A stretch of 64,000 nucleotides of DNA from Sphingobacterium composti (lineage in GTDB: Bacteria; Bacteroidota; Bacteroidia; Sphingobacteriales; Sphingobacteriaceae): contig NZ_WUQZ01000010.1 of the NCBI RefSeq assembly GCF_009829075.1, forward strand, positions 1-64,000, read 5' to 3'. Under the pieces are notes generated by a model that was given only the letters and a program-made list of their open reading frames with translations, did not search any database and was not told the origin of the DNA. The position numbers and the translations under genes are program-made. Positions 42,438-51,775 of this stretch are shown piece by piece. Each line of letters begins with the position of its first letter. The first letter of the stretch is position 1.

Positions 42438-42757
42438 CTGTTATTAAGGGTTTTAATTGTAGTTAAGCTAGTTGATTCAAAAGTAATTAATTTCTATAGA
42501 TAAATAAAAAATACCTCAAAATAATAGCAATAGCTTATGCTATGACAAAGCTATACCAAAAACTTTCATTTACTATTATCCTCAATGTCAGAACTTAACA
42601 TTAACCATAGCACAAGAAAAGCCCTCGGATATTTAGCTTCGTTGAGCTAATAGATTCGGTTTGGCGTAAAGAAATCAACGTCATAATAGCATAAAGCAGA
42701 TTAAAAATTGGAAAAGGCTTAAAACTTACAAAGATGTACTCGTATTTAAAATTTAAA

Positions 42758-42790
42758 CTGTCATTCTGACCAAAGAAGGAATCTCTCCCC
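42758..42790. repeat. Dispersed intergenic repeat, copy 2
   Basis: CTGTCATTCTGACCAAAGAA followed by GGAATCTCTCCCC. Closest to copy 1 in its CTCTCCC end. Confidence 0.65.
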
Positions 42791-43041
42791 AATCAAAATT
42801 AACCATAGATTAAAGTTAATTTCGACAATAGGATAAATCTAAAAACACCTTGTATTGTCCTCTAAGGCCGGACAGGCATCATAGTTTCCTTCGAAGATTG
42901 CTTTGCAATTTTGACTACTAAAGTATTCAAAACTCATACGCTGTACCGTTTCGGCACAATGGCTCACTTTTCCTGCTATTGTCGATCCGTTAAGACGATA
43001 TTTAAGTGTTTTTAAGGATTATACTTGAATTTAAAATTTAC

Positions 43042-43071
43042 TCTGACATTCCGACAAAAGGACGAATCTCT
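43042..43071. repeat. Dispersed intergenic repeat, copy 3
   Basis: TCTGACATTCCGACAAAAGG followed by ACGAATCTCT, preceded by GAATTTAAAATTTA as in copy 2. Confidence 0.6.
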
Positions 43072-43302
43072 ACATTAAATACATTATAAGCACCTGCTAA
43101 AAGAAACGGCTCAAATATGTTTAGCGGTAAAGAGAAGATTTTAGCTAAAATATCCAAGCCTTGACTGTTATGGATATGTGTTTACTTTTGGTATCCATTA
43201 GCTCGGCTTTAAGCCTTCGGTTTGCATACTTTTGTCCTCAAGGAAAAAATAATGAGCCACTCGCTGCTTGAGCGAGATTAAAAAATTTAAAATCTTTTGC
43301 CT

Positions 43303-43329
43303 TTTGTCATTCTGACGACAGGAAGAATC
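43303..43329. repeat. Dispersed intergenic repeat, copy 4
   Basis: TTGTCATTCTGACGACAGGA followed by AGAATCT, again behind an AATTTAAAATCTTTT stretch. Confidence 0.6.
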
Positions 43330-43506
43330 TAAACAGAATTGATGTATGTTATTATATTCTTATTTCTTTTCCTATGTCCGCTATGCCCGAAACTAAAACA
43401 TTAACATTTATAAATCCATCCCACATGCATTGCCCATGCTAATACAATAGTCAATAACATTTCTACTAATTAAAATAACCAATCAGTAACTTTAAAGTTC
43501 TGGGGC

Positions 43507-43689
43507 TTATAATTCTTGTAGCTCATCGTCTGTCCAATTCAATAAATCCTGCAAAACATATACGGGGCTTCCCTTCTCATCCAGTTGCTCAATATAATCT
43601 ACTATCTCGCCATCTACTTTAATAGCAACACCTTCTTTCAAAACATGAAAATCGCTATTGATCAATTCTTGAATTTCTTCTCTTGTCAT
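43507..43689 (-). CDS. Small acidic protein, unknown function
   Basis: A 60-residue ORF of even, protein-like composition: MTREEIQELINSDFHVLKEG, a short beta pair (VAIKVDGEIVDYIEQLDEKG), and a C-terminal helix DLLNWTDDELQEL. It is acidic and soluble, with no signal. The ATG is preceded by an AT-rich stretch as usual in this phylum. It stands alone in a gene-poor region. I cannot name a family, but a chance ORF of this composition seems unlikely. Confidence 0.55.
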   Translation of the reverse strand: MTREEIQELINSDFHVLKEGVAIKVDGEIVDYIEQLDEKGSPVYVLQDLLNWTDDELQEL

Positions 43690-43746
43690 AATTGTTCTAT
43701 GTATTATGCAAAGAACAAGAAGAGTATTATTTTAGTTTAGTGTTAT

Positions 43747-43788
43747 AAATATATAGCTTACACTTTTGGTGCAGGCTATATATTTTTT
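43747..43788. terminator. Terminator-like hairpin
   Basis: AAATATATAGC pairs with GCTATATATTT, followed by a T tract on the plus strand. It lies upstream of the small minus-strand gene, so it may be left over from a lost plus-strand gene. The remaining 43789-44128 shows no gene. Confidence 0.45.
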
Positions 43789-44128
43789 GTTTATAAAAAT
43801 TATTATTTTAGAGAATTAAATATAGCAATCCTTGCTATATAAATCCACCGCCATTTTTCTCCTTATTTAGGACGCTTCTGAATCAAATTCATATATCCCA
43901 TACATTAAATAATCACTTTTACACCCTACCTTCAAAGCCACTCACCATGGTATGGACGAATCATAAAATACAATTTGTAATACGTTCAATTTTAGATAAA
44001 CGTTCTGCAAGTTTAGGTTTGGTAAGCATAGTACCGACGATATCATGATTTGCGATATTGCAGAATATTTTGCAATTTCTCACTCCGTTCAATAGGACAC
44101 TGTTGCTGAGGTTTTCAGAAATAAAACA

Positions 44129-44943
44129 CTACTTATTCCATTTCTTAATAGCCCGTAGCAATAAAGGGTAAGCCGGATAATCCATATCGTGGCCATATCC
44201 ATCCAATTCATAGAGTTCGACATTGGTATTGCCGTGCAACTTCAGCATACGTAGTAGGTAAGCATTCTCCTCATAGCGTCCCATCATTTCCAATTCCCTA
44301 TCGCCAGTCAACAATAGCGTACGTGGCATATCCTTCCTCACCCAATACAGTGGCGAGAGTTCATCAATCTTAGGTTGCAATTCAGGCATCCCTAATTCTT
44401 TACGTGCAGTGAAGTGTGTGATAGTTTGTGCTCTAAATGATATTACTCCAAATAATTGATTGGCATCAAGTCCTCGTTTGCGGAGGTAGTCTTGATTTAA
44501 AGTCAGCATTAATGAGAGGTATGCTCCTGCCGAATATCCGCCTATAATTATTTTTTGTTTGCTACCACCCAATTGTTCAATATTATCAAATGTCCATTTC
44601 ACCGCATCGGCAGCATCCTCAATAATATCGGCTACTTTCGCTTTTGGAGATAAACGATAACCTACCGCTACAACAGCATATCGTTATTTTTCAAATAAGA
44701 AGGAATCTCTTTGTTTCCTCCGGTCAAACCTCCACCATGAAACCACAGTACCGTGACAAAATCCTTTTTGTTAGCAGGGAAATATACATCCAATTTACAT
44801 TGCGCCTTACTGTAAGCGTCCGTATTGGGGGTATAACTAATATCTTTTTGATGGGTATACGTGGTCTCCTGCGCATAAATAAAAGAGGTATGAGACACAA
44901 AGCTAAAGACAAGAGATATTAAAGCGATAATATAGATTTTCAT
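44129..44943 (-). pseudogene. Alpha/beta hydrolase (carboxylesterase type) broken by a one-base frameshift
   Basis: Read from 44943, the first frame has a signal peptide (MKIYIIALISLVFSFVSHTS), SKAQCKLDVYFPANK and the oxyanion motif WFHGGGLTGG, then stops at DMLL. The second frame takes over within about six bases (44677-44682) with AVVAVGYRLSPKAKVADIIE, the nucleophile elbow GGYSAGAYLS, the Asp strand TLLLTGDRELE and the His motif GYGHDMDYP. One missing base in GATATGCTG accounts for the break. Everything needed for a secreted esterase of the BD-FAE-like family is present in two pieces. It is either a recent pseudogene or a sequencing error. Confidence 0.82.
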
Positions 44944-45083
44944 AGGTACAGTGTTATAATTATTACAATATAGAATTTCTAAAGTACGAATAAAATATAT
45001 AATGATTTTAACTTTTGTCAATTGATTCCGAACTAAAAGAGGACTCTATTGTTCAAAATAAGAGAACTAAAAAAAGGTATATT

Positions 45084-45644
45084 ATGAGAAAATTAGATGG
45101 AAGACGAATCGCAATTTTGACAGAAGATGGATTTGAACAAATGGAGTTGACAAGTCCAAAAGAGGCTCTAGTAGAGGCGGGTGCTCAAGTTGATATCATA
45201 TCTCCGCAAGAAGAAAAAGTGCGGTCTAAAAAAGGTGATGATTGGGATGAGGACTTCAAAGTAGATTTTCCTTTAGCAAGTGCCAATGTAGACGATTACG
45301 ACGGGTTACTAATCCCAGGTGGTGTGATTAACCCCGACAAACTACGTGTGAATCAAGACGCTTTATCTTTTGTAAAAGCATTCTTTAGTGCAGGAAAACC
45401 TGTTGCAGCTATTTGCCATGGGCCACAGGTACTCATAGATGCAGAAGTTGTAGAAGGACGTAAAATCACTTCCGTAGGCGCTATCAAAAAGGATTTAATT
45501 AATGCAAAAGCACTTTGGGAAGACAGTGAGGTGGTCACAGATCAAGGCTTGGTAACGAGTCGTACCCCGGATGACTTACCTGCATTCAACAAGAAGATCG
45601 TAGAAGAATTTGCAGAGGGTATTCATAAGGGTCAACACGCCTAA
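45084..45644 (+). CDS. DJ-1/PfpI family protein, copy 2
   Basis: Paralogue of the gene at 19662: same 186-residue length, same start context (MRKLDGRRIAILTEDGF), same GLLIPGGVINPDKLR and AAICHGPQVL nucleophile motif. The start at 45084 is chosen because it aligns with copy 1. The frame is open from 45015. By eye about 27 positions differ, clustered around residues 40-70, while the active-site half is almost invariant. It lies downstream of the divergently placed broken hydrolase and is followed by a terminator and an OsmC-family gene, as in copy 1. Confidence 0.9.
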   Translation: MRKLDGRRIAILTEDGFEQMELTSPKEALVEAGAQVDIISPQEEKVRSKKGDDWDEDFKVDFPLASANVDDYDGLLIPGGVINPDKLRVNQDALSFVKAFFSAGKPVAAICHGPQVLIDAEVVEGRKITSVGAIKKDLINAKALWEDSEVVTDQGLVTSRTPDDLPAFNKKIVEEFAEGIHKGQHA

Positions 45645-45677
45645 TAATGAAAATATTCATTATCTAAATATATTGGT

Positions 45678-45713
45678 AAAAGCTGTTTCTTAATTGAAAT
45701 GGCTTTTATTTTT
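45678..45713 (+). terminator. Intrinsic terminator after DJ-1 copy 2
   Basis: AAAAGCTGTTTC pairs with GAAATGGCTTTT (12 bp including two G-T pairs) followed by ATTTTT. Its position matches the terminator at 20247. Confidence 0.75.
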
Positions 45714-45739
45714 AAGAAGTTTGTTACTTTGTAATTGCA

Positions 45740-46213
45740 ATGAAAAATAAGCATACATTTGAAGCGACACTCACTTGGGAGAAAATACAGCAGACAGCAG
45801 CTGATGCGGTTGCAATTTCAACAAAAAGCCATACTGTTCATATCCAAGGGAAAGCTGATCTGGCAGTATCTGCCGCTAAAGCCTTCAAAGGTGATCCATC
45901 CATGTACAATCCCGAAGATCTACTCTTGAGCAGTTTGGTATCCTGTCATATGATGTCTTATCTCTATGTCTGCGCCCAACATCAGATTGAAATCATATCC
46001 TATACCGATCATGCACAAGCTATCCTTGAAACTTATCCAGATGGATCGGGCAAAATTATAGAAGTGATATTAGCTCCCAAAGTGGTTATACAAGATAGTG
46101 CTACCATTGAGCTAGCAAATTCCCTACATGCGAAAGCTAATAAATTATGTTTTATCGCTAACTCTTGCAATTTCCCTGTGCAGCACCAGTCACAGTGTAC
46201 AGCGGAATACTAA
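45740..46213 (+). CDS. OsmC family peroxiredoxin-like protein, copy 2
   Basis: The 157-residue paralogue of 20309-20785 keeps the first catalytic Cys in VSCHMMSYLYVC and the second in FIANSCNFPV. It also keeps AFKGDPSMYNPEDLLLSSL. The N-terminal 30 residues and the variable loops differ more than those of the neighbouring DJ-1 copies, so the two genes have diverged at different rates. It would detoxify organic hydroperoxides in the cytosol. A terminator separates it from its DJ-1 neighbour in both loci. Confidence 0.9.
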   Translation: MKNKHTFEATLTWEKIQQTAADAVAISTKSHTVHIQGKADLAVSAAKAFKGDPSMYNPEDLLLSSLVSCHMMSYLYVCAQHQIEIISYTDHAQAILETYPDGSGKIIEVILAPKVVIQDSATIELANSLHAKANKLCFIANSCNFPVQHQSQCTAEY

Positions 46214-46400
46214 AATGGCGCACATACCTAAAGATAAAGAGCTGAATTTCTGTACACTTAAGACAATGGAGATTTAGATTCTGAGAATTTTAATTCGCTG
46301 AATTAATTTAGCTTTGCATATCTTTACCGAGTCATGCAATGAAAGGTTGTTATAGCTAAAACTGCATGATCCAAATCTAACCTATTCTGTCTTAGAAAAA

Positions 46401-47015
46401 GTGAATACCGATAGTCCAAATATTTATGAAGAAGTTGATCTTTTGCTCGAACATTTAGCAAATGGCAATCAGACTGCTTTTGAATATATTTTCAACACCT
46501 ATTATCCCCGTATTTGCCTGTATGCTGCTCCCTTTGCTACCGAAGATAAACAAGCAGAAGACATTGCCAAAGAAGCTTTTATACGCATTTGGAACAGCGA
46601 CAAAAGATTTAAATCCATAGAGCATCTTAAAAACACGCTCTACCTGAGCACCAAACAAATAGGCATTAATCACCAAGTTGCGCATCAGCGCACGCTGCAA
46701 CGTGAAGAAAAGTATTACAGCATACAGCAACCCTATGAAGATCATCATTTGCAACATATGATTCAGTCGGAGGTAATGGGCGAACTGTATGAAGCGATAA
46801 ATAAACTACCGGAGCAAGCAAAGGCTGTCATCGTCTCTACCTACTTGGAAGGCAAATCAAATCAAGAAGTAGCAGAGGAAATGAACATCTCTTTGCAGAC
46901 TGTTAAAAATTATAAAATGCGCGCGCTGAAGCAATTGCGGCAGCATTTAGCACCGGACACTTTTCAGCTATTGCTATCCGCATATTTTATTTTCGAAAAA
47001 ATCACATCGGACTAG
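46401..47015 (+). CDS. ECF RNA polymerase sigma factor (FecI-like)
   Basis: The 204-residue sigma-70 family factor starts at a GTG (46401). Region 2 covers about 20-90 (FEYIFNTYYPRICLYAAPFA, AFIRIWNSDKRF) and region 4 about 130-190, with LPEQAKAVIVSTYLEGKSNQ and the HTH EEMNISLQTVKNYKMRALKQ. It is the Bacteroidota type that pairs with a FecR anti-sigma factor and an STN-bearing SusC. It opens the cluster 46401-56705 and probably transcribes it when the receptor is occupied. Confidence 0.93.
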   Translation: MNTDSPNIYEEVDLLLEHLANGNQTAFEYIFNTYYPRICLYAAPFATEDKQAEDIAKEAFIRIWNSDKRFKSIEHLKNTLYLSTKQIGINHQVAHQRTLQREEKYYSIQQPYEDHHLQHMIQSEVMGELYEAINKLPEQAKAVIVSTYLEGKSNQEVAEEMNISLQTVKNYKMRALKQLRQHLAPDTFQLLLSAYFIFEKITSD

Positions 47016-47063
47016 GTACTATTTCGTATTGGCGCGGTAATATACTACAAACAACTACCGCGT

Positions 47064-48233
47064 ATGCACCTAAATGAAGATCCATTACGTATCAGTATAC
47101 TCATCCAGAAAAAAATCAACAACAGTCTATCTGCTGCTGAAGAACAGGAGTTAGTAGAGTGGCTGGATGAGAAACCTGAACATGCAGCGCTATATGCCCG
47201 TTGTTTGGATAAGTCTGTGCAACAAGAATCTTATCGCTACTTTACTCATGTAGATACAAAAAGTGCTTGGAAAGACATTCTTCCTGCTATTGAAGCTAAA
47301 GAAACTAAAAGTAAGGCTATTCTTACGCGCAACTTGATACGCTATGTAGCTGCAGCTTGTGTGCTCATTATTGGGCTTTTTGTAGCACTACCCTACTTAA
47401 CTAAAAATAGCATTACGGAAGAAACAGATCTAGCAACTGTGGATTATTCCCCTGCAGAGAATAAAGCCATATTAAAATTATCTGACGGTACGACATTAAC
47501 ATTAGACACGCAGCACGAAGAGGTAGCTATTGCTGGAAACAGTATCAAATACAGCGATGGCAAAGAGCTTGTTAATACGGATGACATCTCTTCTGCTATT
47601 ATTTCTACACCTAGAGGTGGATATTACCGCGTTGTACTACCTGATGGTACCAAAGTACAATTAAATGCAGGTAGCTCCCTTACTTATCCTCTTACATTTA
47701 CGGGTAATACGCGCGAGGTATGGGCGACAGGTGAACTTTATTTTGAAGTTACGCCTGATAAAGCGAAGCCTTTTGTGGTACATACAGAAGAGCAGGTGTT
47801 AAAAGTATTAGGAACTAAATTCAATGTCAATTCGTATGCTGAAGCGAAGACAGTTAAAACTTCATTAATAGAAGGAAAAGTACAAATCGCTTCTCCAACA
47901 CTAAAACCAATAGTACTTACCCCTGGACAACAGAGTATTGTGAAGCCTAATCGTATCCAAGTGAAAAACATAGACCCCGAGCAAGCAACAGCTTGGATTC
48001 ATGGAAAGTTTAATTTTGATGGTAAACGTTTACGAGAAGTGATGCACGAACTATCGCTGTGGTATGACATTGATGTAGACATCGATGCAGATGTGCCTGA
48101 AGTCGAGTTTTTTGGTGGTATCTACCGAGACAACAACCTATCGACTATACTATCGCTATTGGAACAAAATGAAATTGCCTATAAACTAACTAACGATAAA
48201 AAATTACTAATCACCAAAGTCAAACCGAAATAA
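47064..48233 (+). CDS. FecR-family anti-sigma factor
   Basis: The 389-residue protein has a cytosolic N-terminal sigma-binding part, one transmembrane helix around 92-112 (YVAAACVLIIGLFVALPYL), a periplasmic FecR domain at about 180-280 (YYRVVLPDGTKVQLNAGSSL, EVWATGELYFEVTPDKAKPF) and a C-terminal DUF4974 domain (FNFDGKRLREVMHELSLWYD). It holds the sigma factor until the STN domain of the neighbouring SusC signals. It starts 48 bases after the sigma gene stop. Confidence 0.93.
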   Translation: MHLNEDPLRISILIQKKINNSLSAAEEQELVEWLDEKPEHAALYARCLDKSVQQESYRYFTHVDTKSAWKDILPAIEAKETKSKAILTRNLIRYVAAACVLIIGLFVALPYLTKNSITEETDLATVDYSPAENKAILKLSDGTTLTLDTQHEEVAIAGNSIKYSDGKELVNTDDISSAIISTPRGGYYRVVLPDGTKVQLNAGSSLTYPLTFTGNTREVWATGELYFEVTPDKAKPFVVHTEEQVLKVLGTKFNVNSYAEAKTVKTSLIEGKVQIASPTLKPIVLTPGQQSIVKPNRIQVKNIDPEQATAWIHGKFNFDGKRLREVMHELSLWYDIDVDIDADVPEVEFFGGIYRDNNLSTILSLLEQNEIAYKLTNDKKLLITKVKPK

Positions 48234-48384
48234 TATGAAGCAACAAATAAGAAAAGAATAATCTAAAAAATGGAAAAACAGAGAAGTGCTGCAACACCTC
48301 CCTGTTTAAAAGTTAGTTCAGTAAGTTATTGAGCTATCTACATGTGTAAGTAACAGAACTCAAAACTAAACCTTAACAAATTTA

Positions 48385-51300
48385 ATGAATTTAAATTACT
48401 TATTACGAGTGATCAAATTAACCGCATTTCTGTATTTTATCGCATTCCTTCAGCTTAGTTATGCATCCTACTCCCAAACTATTACCTATACCTCTAATAG
48501 GGAGTCCTTGGAAAATATACTACAAGTCATCAAGAGACAGACACAATATGAAGTTCTGGGAACGAAGGCTATGCTGGAAGGAAGTAAAACTGTATCCATA
48601 GCGGCAAGAAATATGCCTTTGGATGCCTTTTTAAAACAAATATTTGATAAGCAACCTGTAGGTTACAAAATCGTTGATCGCACCATCGTATTGACCAAAA
48701 ACAAAAATAGCTCCCCTATATCTATCTCCCTTCCCAAAGAAGAAGAAATCCAACAGGGAATTACAATCACGGTGACAGATCAAAAAAAAGCGCCTATCGC
48801 AGGTGCCACTGTGTCATCCACGCAAGCTGACTTGGGTAAGACTGACAATAAAGGGGTATTCAAATTAAACGAACGCCCACAAGATGGAATTGTCATCATC
48901 AAGATGCTTGGTTTCGAGAGTTTAAGTTATAAACTAAATGATAATCAGCAAACATTGCAGATTGCATTACAAGAAGATTTAAGTGAAGTGAGTGAGGTTA
49001 TCATTACTGGCTACCAAACGATTAACAAAAACTCCTTTACAGGAACTGCAATCACAAAATCCGGGGAAGAGCTTAGACAAGTAAATCCACAAAACGTCTT
49101 GCAGGCCATGCAAGTATTTGATCCTTCATTCAAATTATTGGACAACAATCTTTTGGGATCGAATCCCAATGCAATGCCTAACATCACGGTACGTGGTACC
49201 TCTGCACTTCCTACGGGCAACAATGAAATCTTGCGTCGTGATAATATAATTACCAACACCAATATGCCGGCTTTTATTTTAGATGGCTATGAAGTTGGGG
49301 TAAGCAAAGTACTCGACTTGGATATGACGCGTATTGAGTCCGTAACGATTCTAAAAGATGCAGCTGCTACAGCAATATATGGTTCAAGAGCAGCAAATGG
49401 CGTAGTAGTGATTACAACAAAGGTTCCACAAGAAGGAAAATTACGCGTAAGCTATTCGCACGAGACCAATGTGAATGCGCCGGATTTATCAGACTACAAT
49501 TTGTTAAATGCAAGTGACAAATTGGAATACGAAAGATTAGCTGGACTATACAGTAACGTTAATCAAAACATCGCTCAGATCGAATTGGATAAAGTCTACA
49601 ACAATAAGTTAGCGAATGTGGTTGGAGGTATCAATACGGATTGGATCGCTCAACCTGTACGTACTGCAGTAGGACAAAAGCATGCGCTATACCTTGAAGG
49701 TGGCGCATCGACATTCAGGTATGGTATTGATTTACGCCACCAGACACGTCCTGGCGTAATGAAAGGTTCTGCCAGAAATCAGTATTCGGGCGGTGTAAAC
49801 TTAAGTTATAACCTGAATAATAAAATCAAGTTTCAAAATGAACTCACGATAGCAGCAGTACAAGGCATAGAGTCACCATATGGCAATTTTGCCAATTACG
49901 CACGTATGAATCCATACTACCGAATGACTGATGATAATGGAAATATACTGCAACAGGTGGACGAGTGGAACCGCTATTACAGCAATGGCTCTTCCTACGG
50001 TGAAAATGTTTTAAACCCACTGTATAATGCAACACTAAGTAATTTTGATCAATCTAAATACACAGAGGTGATGAATAATTTGGCGGTAGACTACGAAATC
50101 ACACAAGGTCTTCGTCTACGTGGTCAGTTAAGTTTATTAAAGCGTATGAGTCTTTACGACAGCTTCCTTTCGCCTAAATCAAACGAATTCTTTCACTACC
50201 CTACTAGCCAAACAGATCAAAAAGGAAGTTATACAAGTGGCAATAACGATGAAATCTATTGGGATGGAAACATCAGACTGAACTGGGTGAAAAACATCGG
50301 ACAAAACAATATTAACATTGTAGCTGGATCAAATATCCGCAGTGATTTTTCGGATTACCGTTCATTCACAGCACATGGATTTGCTAACGATAGATTCACA
50401 AGTATTGGATTTAGTAAAGGATACCTTGAAAATGCAAAGCCCTACAGTAGTCTTAATCAATCTCGTCTACTAGGTGCATTCTTGAGCGCAAACTATTCCT
50501 TTGCAAACACGTATTTATTTGATGCAACAGTTCGCGCCGATGGTTCGTCTAAGTTTGGTTCCAATAATAGAGTTGCGCCATTCTGGTCAACAGGTATAGG
50601 TTGGAATGTTCACAATGAATCGTGGTTTGATGTGGCTTCGATATCTCAATTACGCTTTCGTGCGACTACTGGTGTGACAGGAGCTGTTCAGTTTTCACCG
50701 TATATGTCCCGTACGACTTACGCCTACCAACAAGACAATTGGTACTCTTCGGGTATTGGTGCTATTGTGAATAATTATGGTAATGACAACCTTAGCTGGC
50801 AAAAAACAAGATCTACGGATTTGGGTATCGATTTAGCCTTATTCAATGACAGAATTACTATTTCACCCCGCTATTACTACAAGCTTACCAAGGATATCTT
50901 AGCGGATATAAACATCGCACCATCTACAGGCTTCGTATCCTACAAAGAAAACTTAGGTGATATGCAGAATAAAGGCTATGAATTAAACTTCAATGCATTC
51001 GCGCTTAAAAAACAAGATTGGACGTTGAGTTTTATGGCCAACTTTGTACGCAATGAAAATAAGATTGTAAAAATATCTAATGCACTGAAAAGTTATAATG
51101 ACCGCGTTGATGATGCCCAAGGAGACAATTCATTGATGGGTGTTCCCCTATTACGTTATAACGAAGGTCAATCAGTAGATGCAATTTATGCTGTACCTTC
51201 ATTGGGTATAGATCCTGAAAATGGTAAAGAAATCTTCTTAACAAAAAACGGTACACTTTCCTACGATTGGGATGCTAAAGATATCACTGTAGTAGCAGTA

Positions 51301-51756
51301 GCTACTCCAAAGGCAGAAGGCTTCTTCGGAGCTACATTGCGCTACAAGCAGTTTACAGCAGTGACGTACCTTCAATTACGTGTTGGTGGTAAATCGTACA
51401 ACCAAACAATAGTGGATCGTGTGGAAAATGCTGACCCACGCTACAATGTTGACGATAGAGTATTGGCAGAAAAATGGAAGCAACCTGGAGATCATACATT
51501 CTACAAAAGTATCAGTGATCTCGGACAGACACGTGTATCCTCTCGCTTCATCATGGATGATAATTTACTCAATCTACAGTCCCTGTTTATATCTTATGAA
51601 GCGAATCCAGAGTTTGCACAGAAACTAAGGTTATCAAACTTAAGAATCAGTGCGACAACGAATGATTTAATGCGATGGTCTTCTATTCAACAAGAACGCG
51701 GAATAAGTTATCCATTTGCACGTAGCGTTAGCTTCGCATTACAAGCCGCTTTTTAA
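48385..51756 (+). CDS. SusC-family TonB receptor with STN signalling domain
   Basis: The 1123-residue transporter has a signal peptide at about 1-32, an STN domain at about 35-112 (TYTSNRESLENILQVIKRQT, VGYKIVDRTIVLTKN), a carboxypeptidase-regulatory-like domain at about 128-205, the TonB-box region SEVIITGYQTINKNSF, a plug with MPAFILDGYEVGVSKVLDLD and AATAIYGSRAANGVVVITTK, and a barrel ending ARSVSFALQAAF. The STN domain contacts the FecR C-terminus and makes this a transducer as well as an importer. The substrate is not indicated by any linked glycosidase. A thioredoxin and a DUF4843/PKD set follow. Confidence 0.95.
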   Translation: MNLNYLLRVIKLTAFLYFIAFLQLSYASYSQTITYTSNRESLENILQVIKRQTQYEVLGTKAMLEGSKTVSIAARNMPLDAFLKQIFDKQPVGYKIVDRTIVLTKNKNSSPISISLPKEEEIQQGITITVTDQKKAPIAGATVSSTQADLGKTDNKGVFKLNERPQDGIVIIKMLGFESLSYKLNDNQQTLQIALQEDLSEVSEVIITGYQTINKNSFTGTAITKSGEELRQVNPQNVLQAMQVFDPSFKLLDNNLLGSNPNAMPNITVRGTSALPTGNNEILRRDNIITNTNMPAFILDGYEVGVSKVLDLDMTRIESVTILKDAAATAIYGSRAANGVVVITTKVPQEGKLRVSYSHETNVNAPDLSDYNLLNASDKLEYERLAGLYSNVNQNIAQIELDKVYNNKLANVVGGINTDWIAQPVRTAVGQKHALYLEGGASTFRYGIDLRHQTRPGVMKGSARNQYSGGVNLSYNLNNKIKFQNELTIAAVQGIESPYGNFANYARMNPYYRMTDDNGNILQQVDEWNRYYSNGSSYGENVLNPLYNATLSNFDQSKYTEVMNNLAVDYEITQGLRLRGQLSLLKRMSLYDSFLSPKSNEFFHYPTSQTDQKGSYTSGNNDEIYWDGNIRLNWVKNIGQNNINIVAGSNIRSDFSDYRSFTAHGFANDRFTSIGFSKGYLENAKPYSSLNQSRLLGAFLSANYSFANTYLFDATVRADGSSKFGSNNRVAPFWSTGIGWNVHNESWFDVASISQLRFRATTGVTGAVQFSPYMSRTTYAYQQDNWYSSGIGAIVNNYGNDNLSWQKTRSTDLGIDLALFNDRITISPRYYYKLTKDILADINIAPSTGFVSYKENLGDMQNKGYELNFNAFALKKQDWTLSFMANFVRNENKIVKISNALKSYNDRVDDAQGDNSLMGVPLLRYNEGQSVDAIYAVPSLGIDPENGKEIFLTKNGTLSYDWDAKDITVVAVATPKAEGFFGATLRYKQFTAVTYLQLRVGGKSYNQTIVDRVENADPRYNVDDRVLAEKWKQPGDHTFYKSISDLGQTRVSSRFIMDDNLLNLQSLFISYEANPEFAQKLRLSNLRISATTNDLMRWSSIQQERGISYPFARSVSFALQAAF

Positions 51757-51775
51757 CCACTTAAATTGTTTGAAA

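Larger units (their letters stand above)
42438..43506. other. Gene-free kilobase rich in repeat fragments
   Basis: No coding frame of quality on either strand. It holds three copies of the dispersed intergenic repeat and scattered AT-rich debris. Short phrases such as ACTCGTATTTAAAATTTAAA and ACTTGAATTTAAAATTTA precede two of the repeat copies, so the repeat unit may be longer than the core. Confidence 0.6.
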
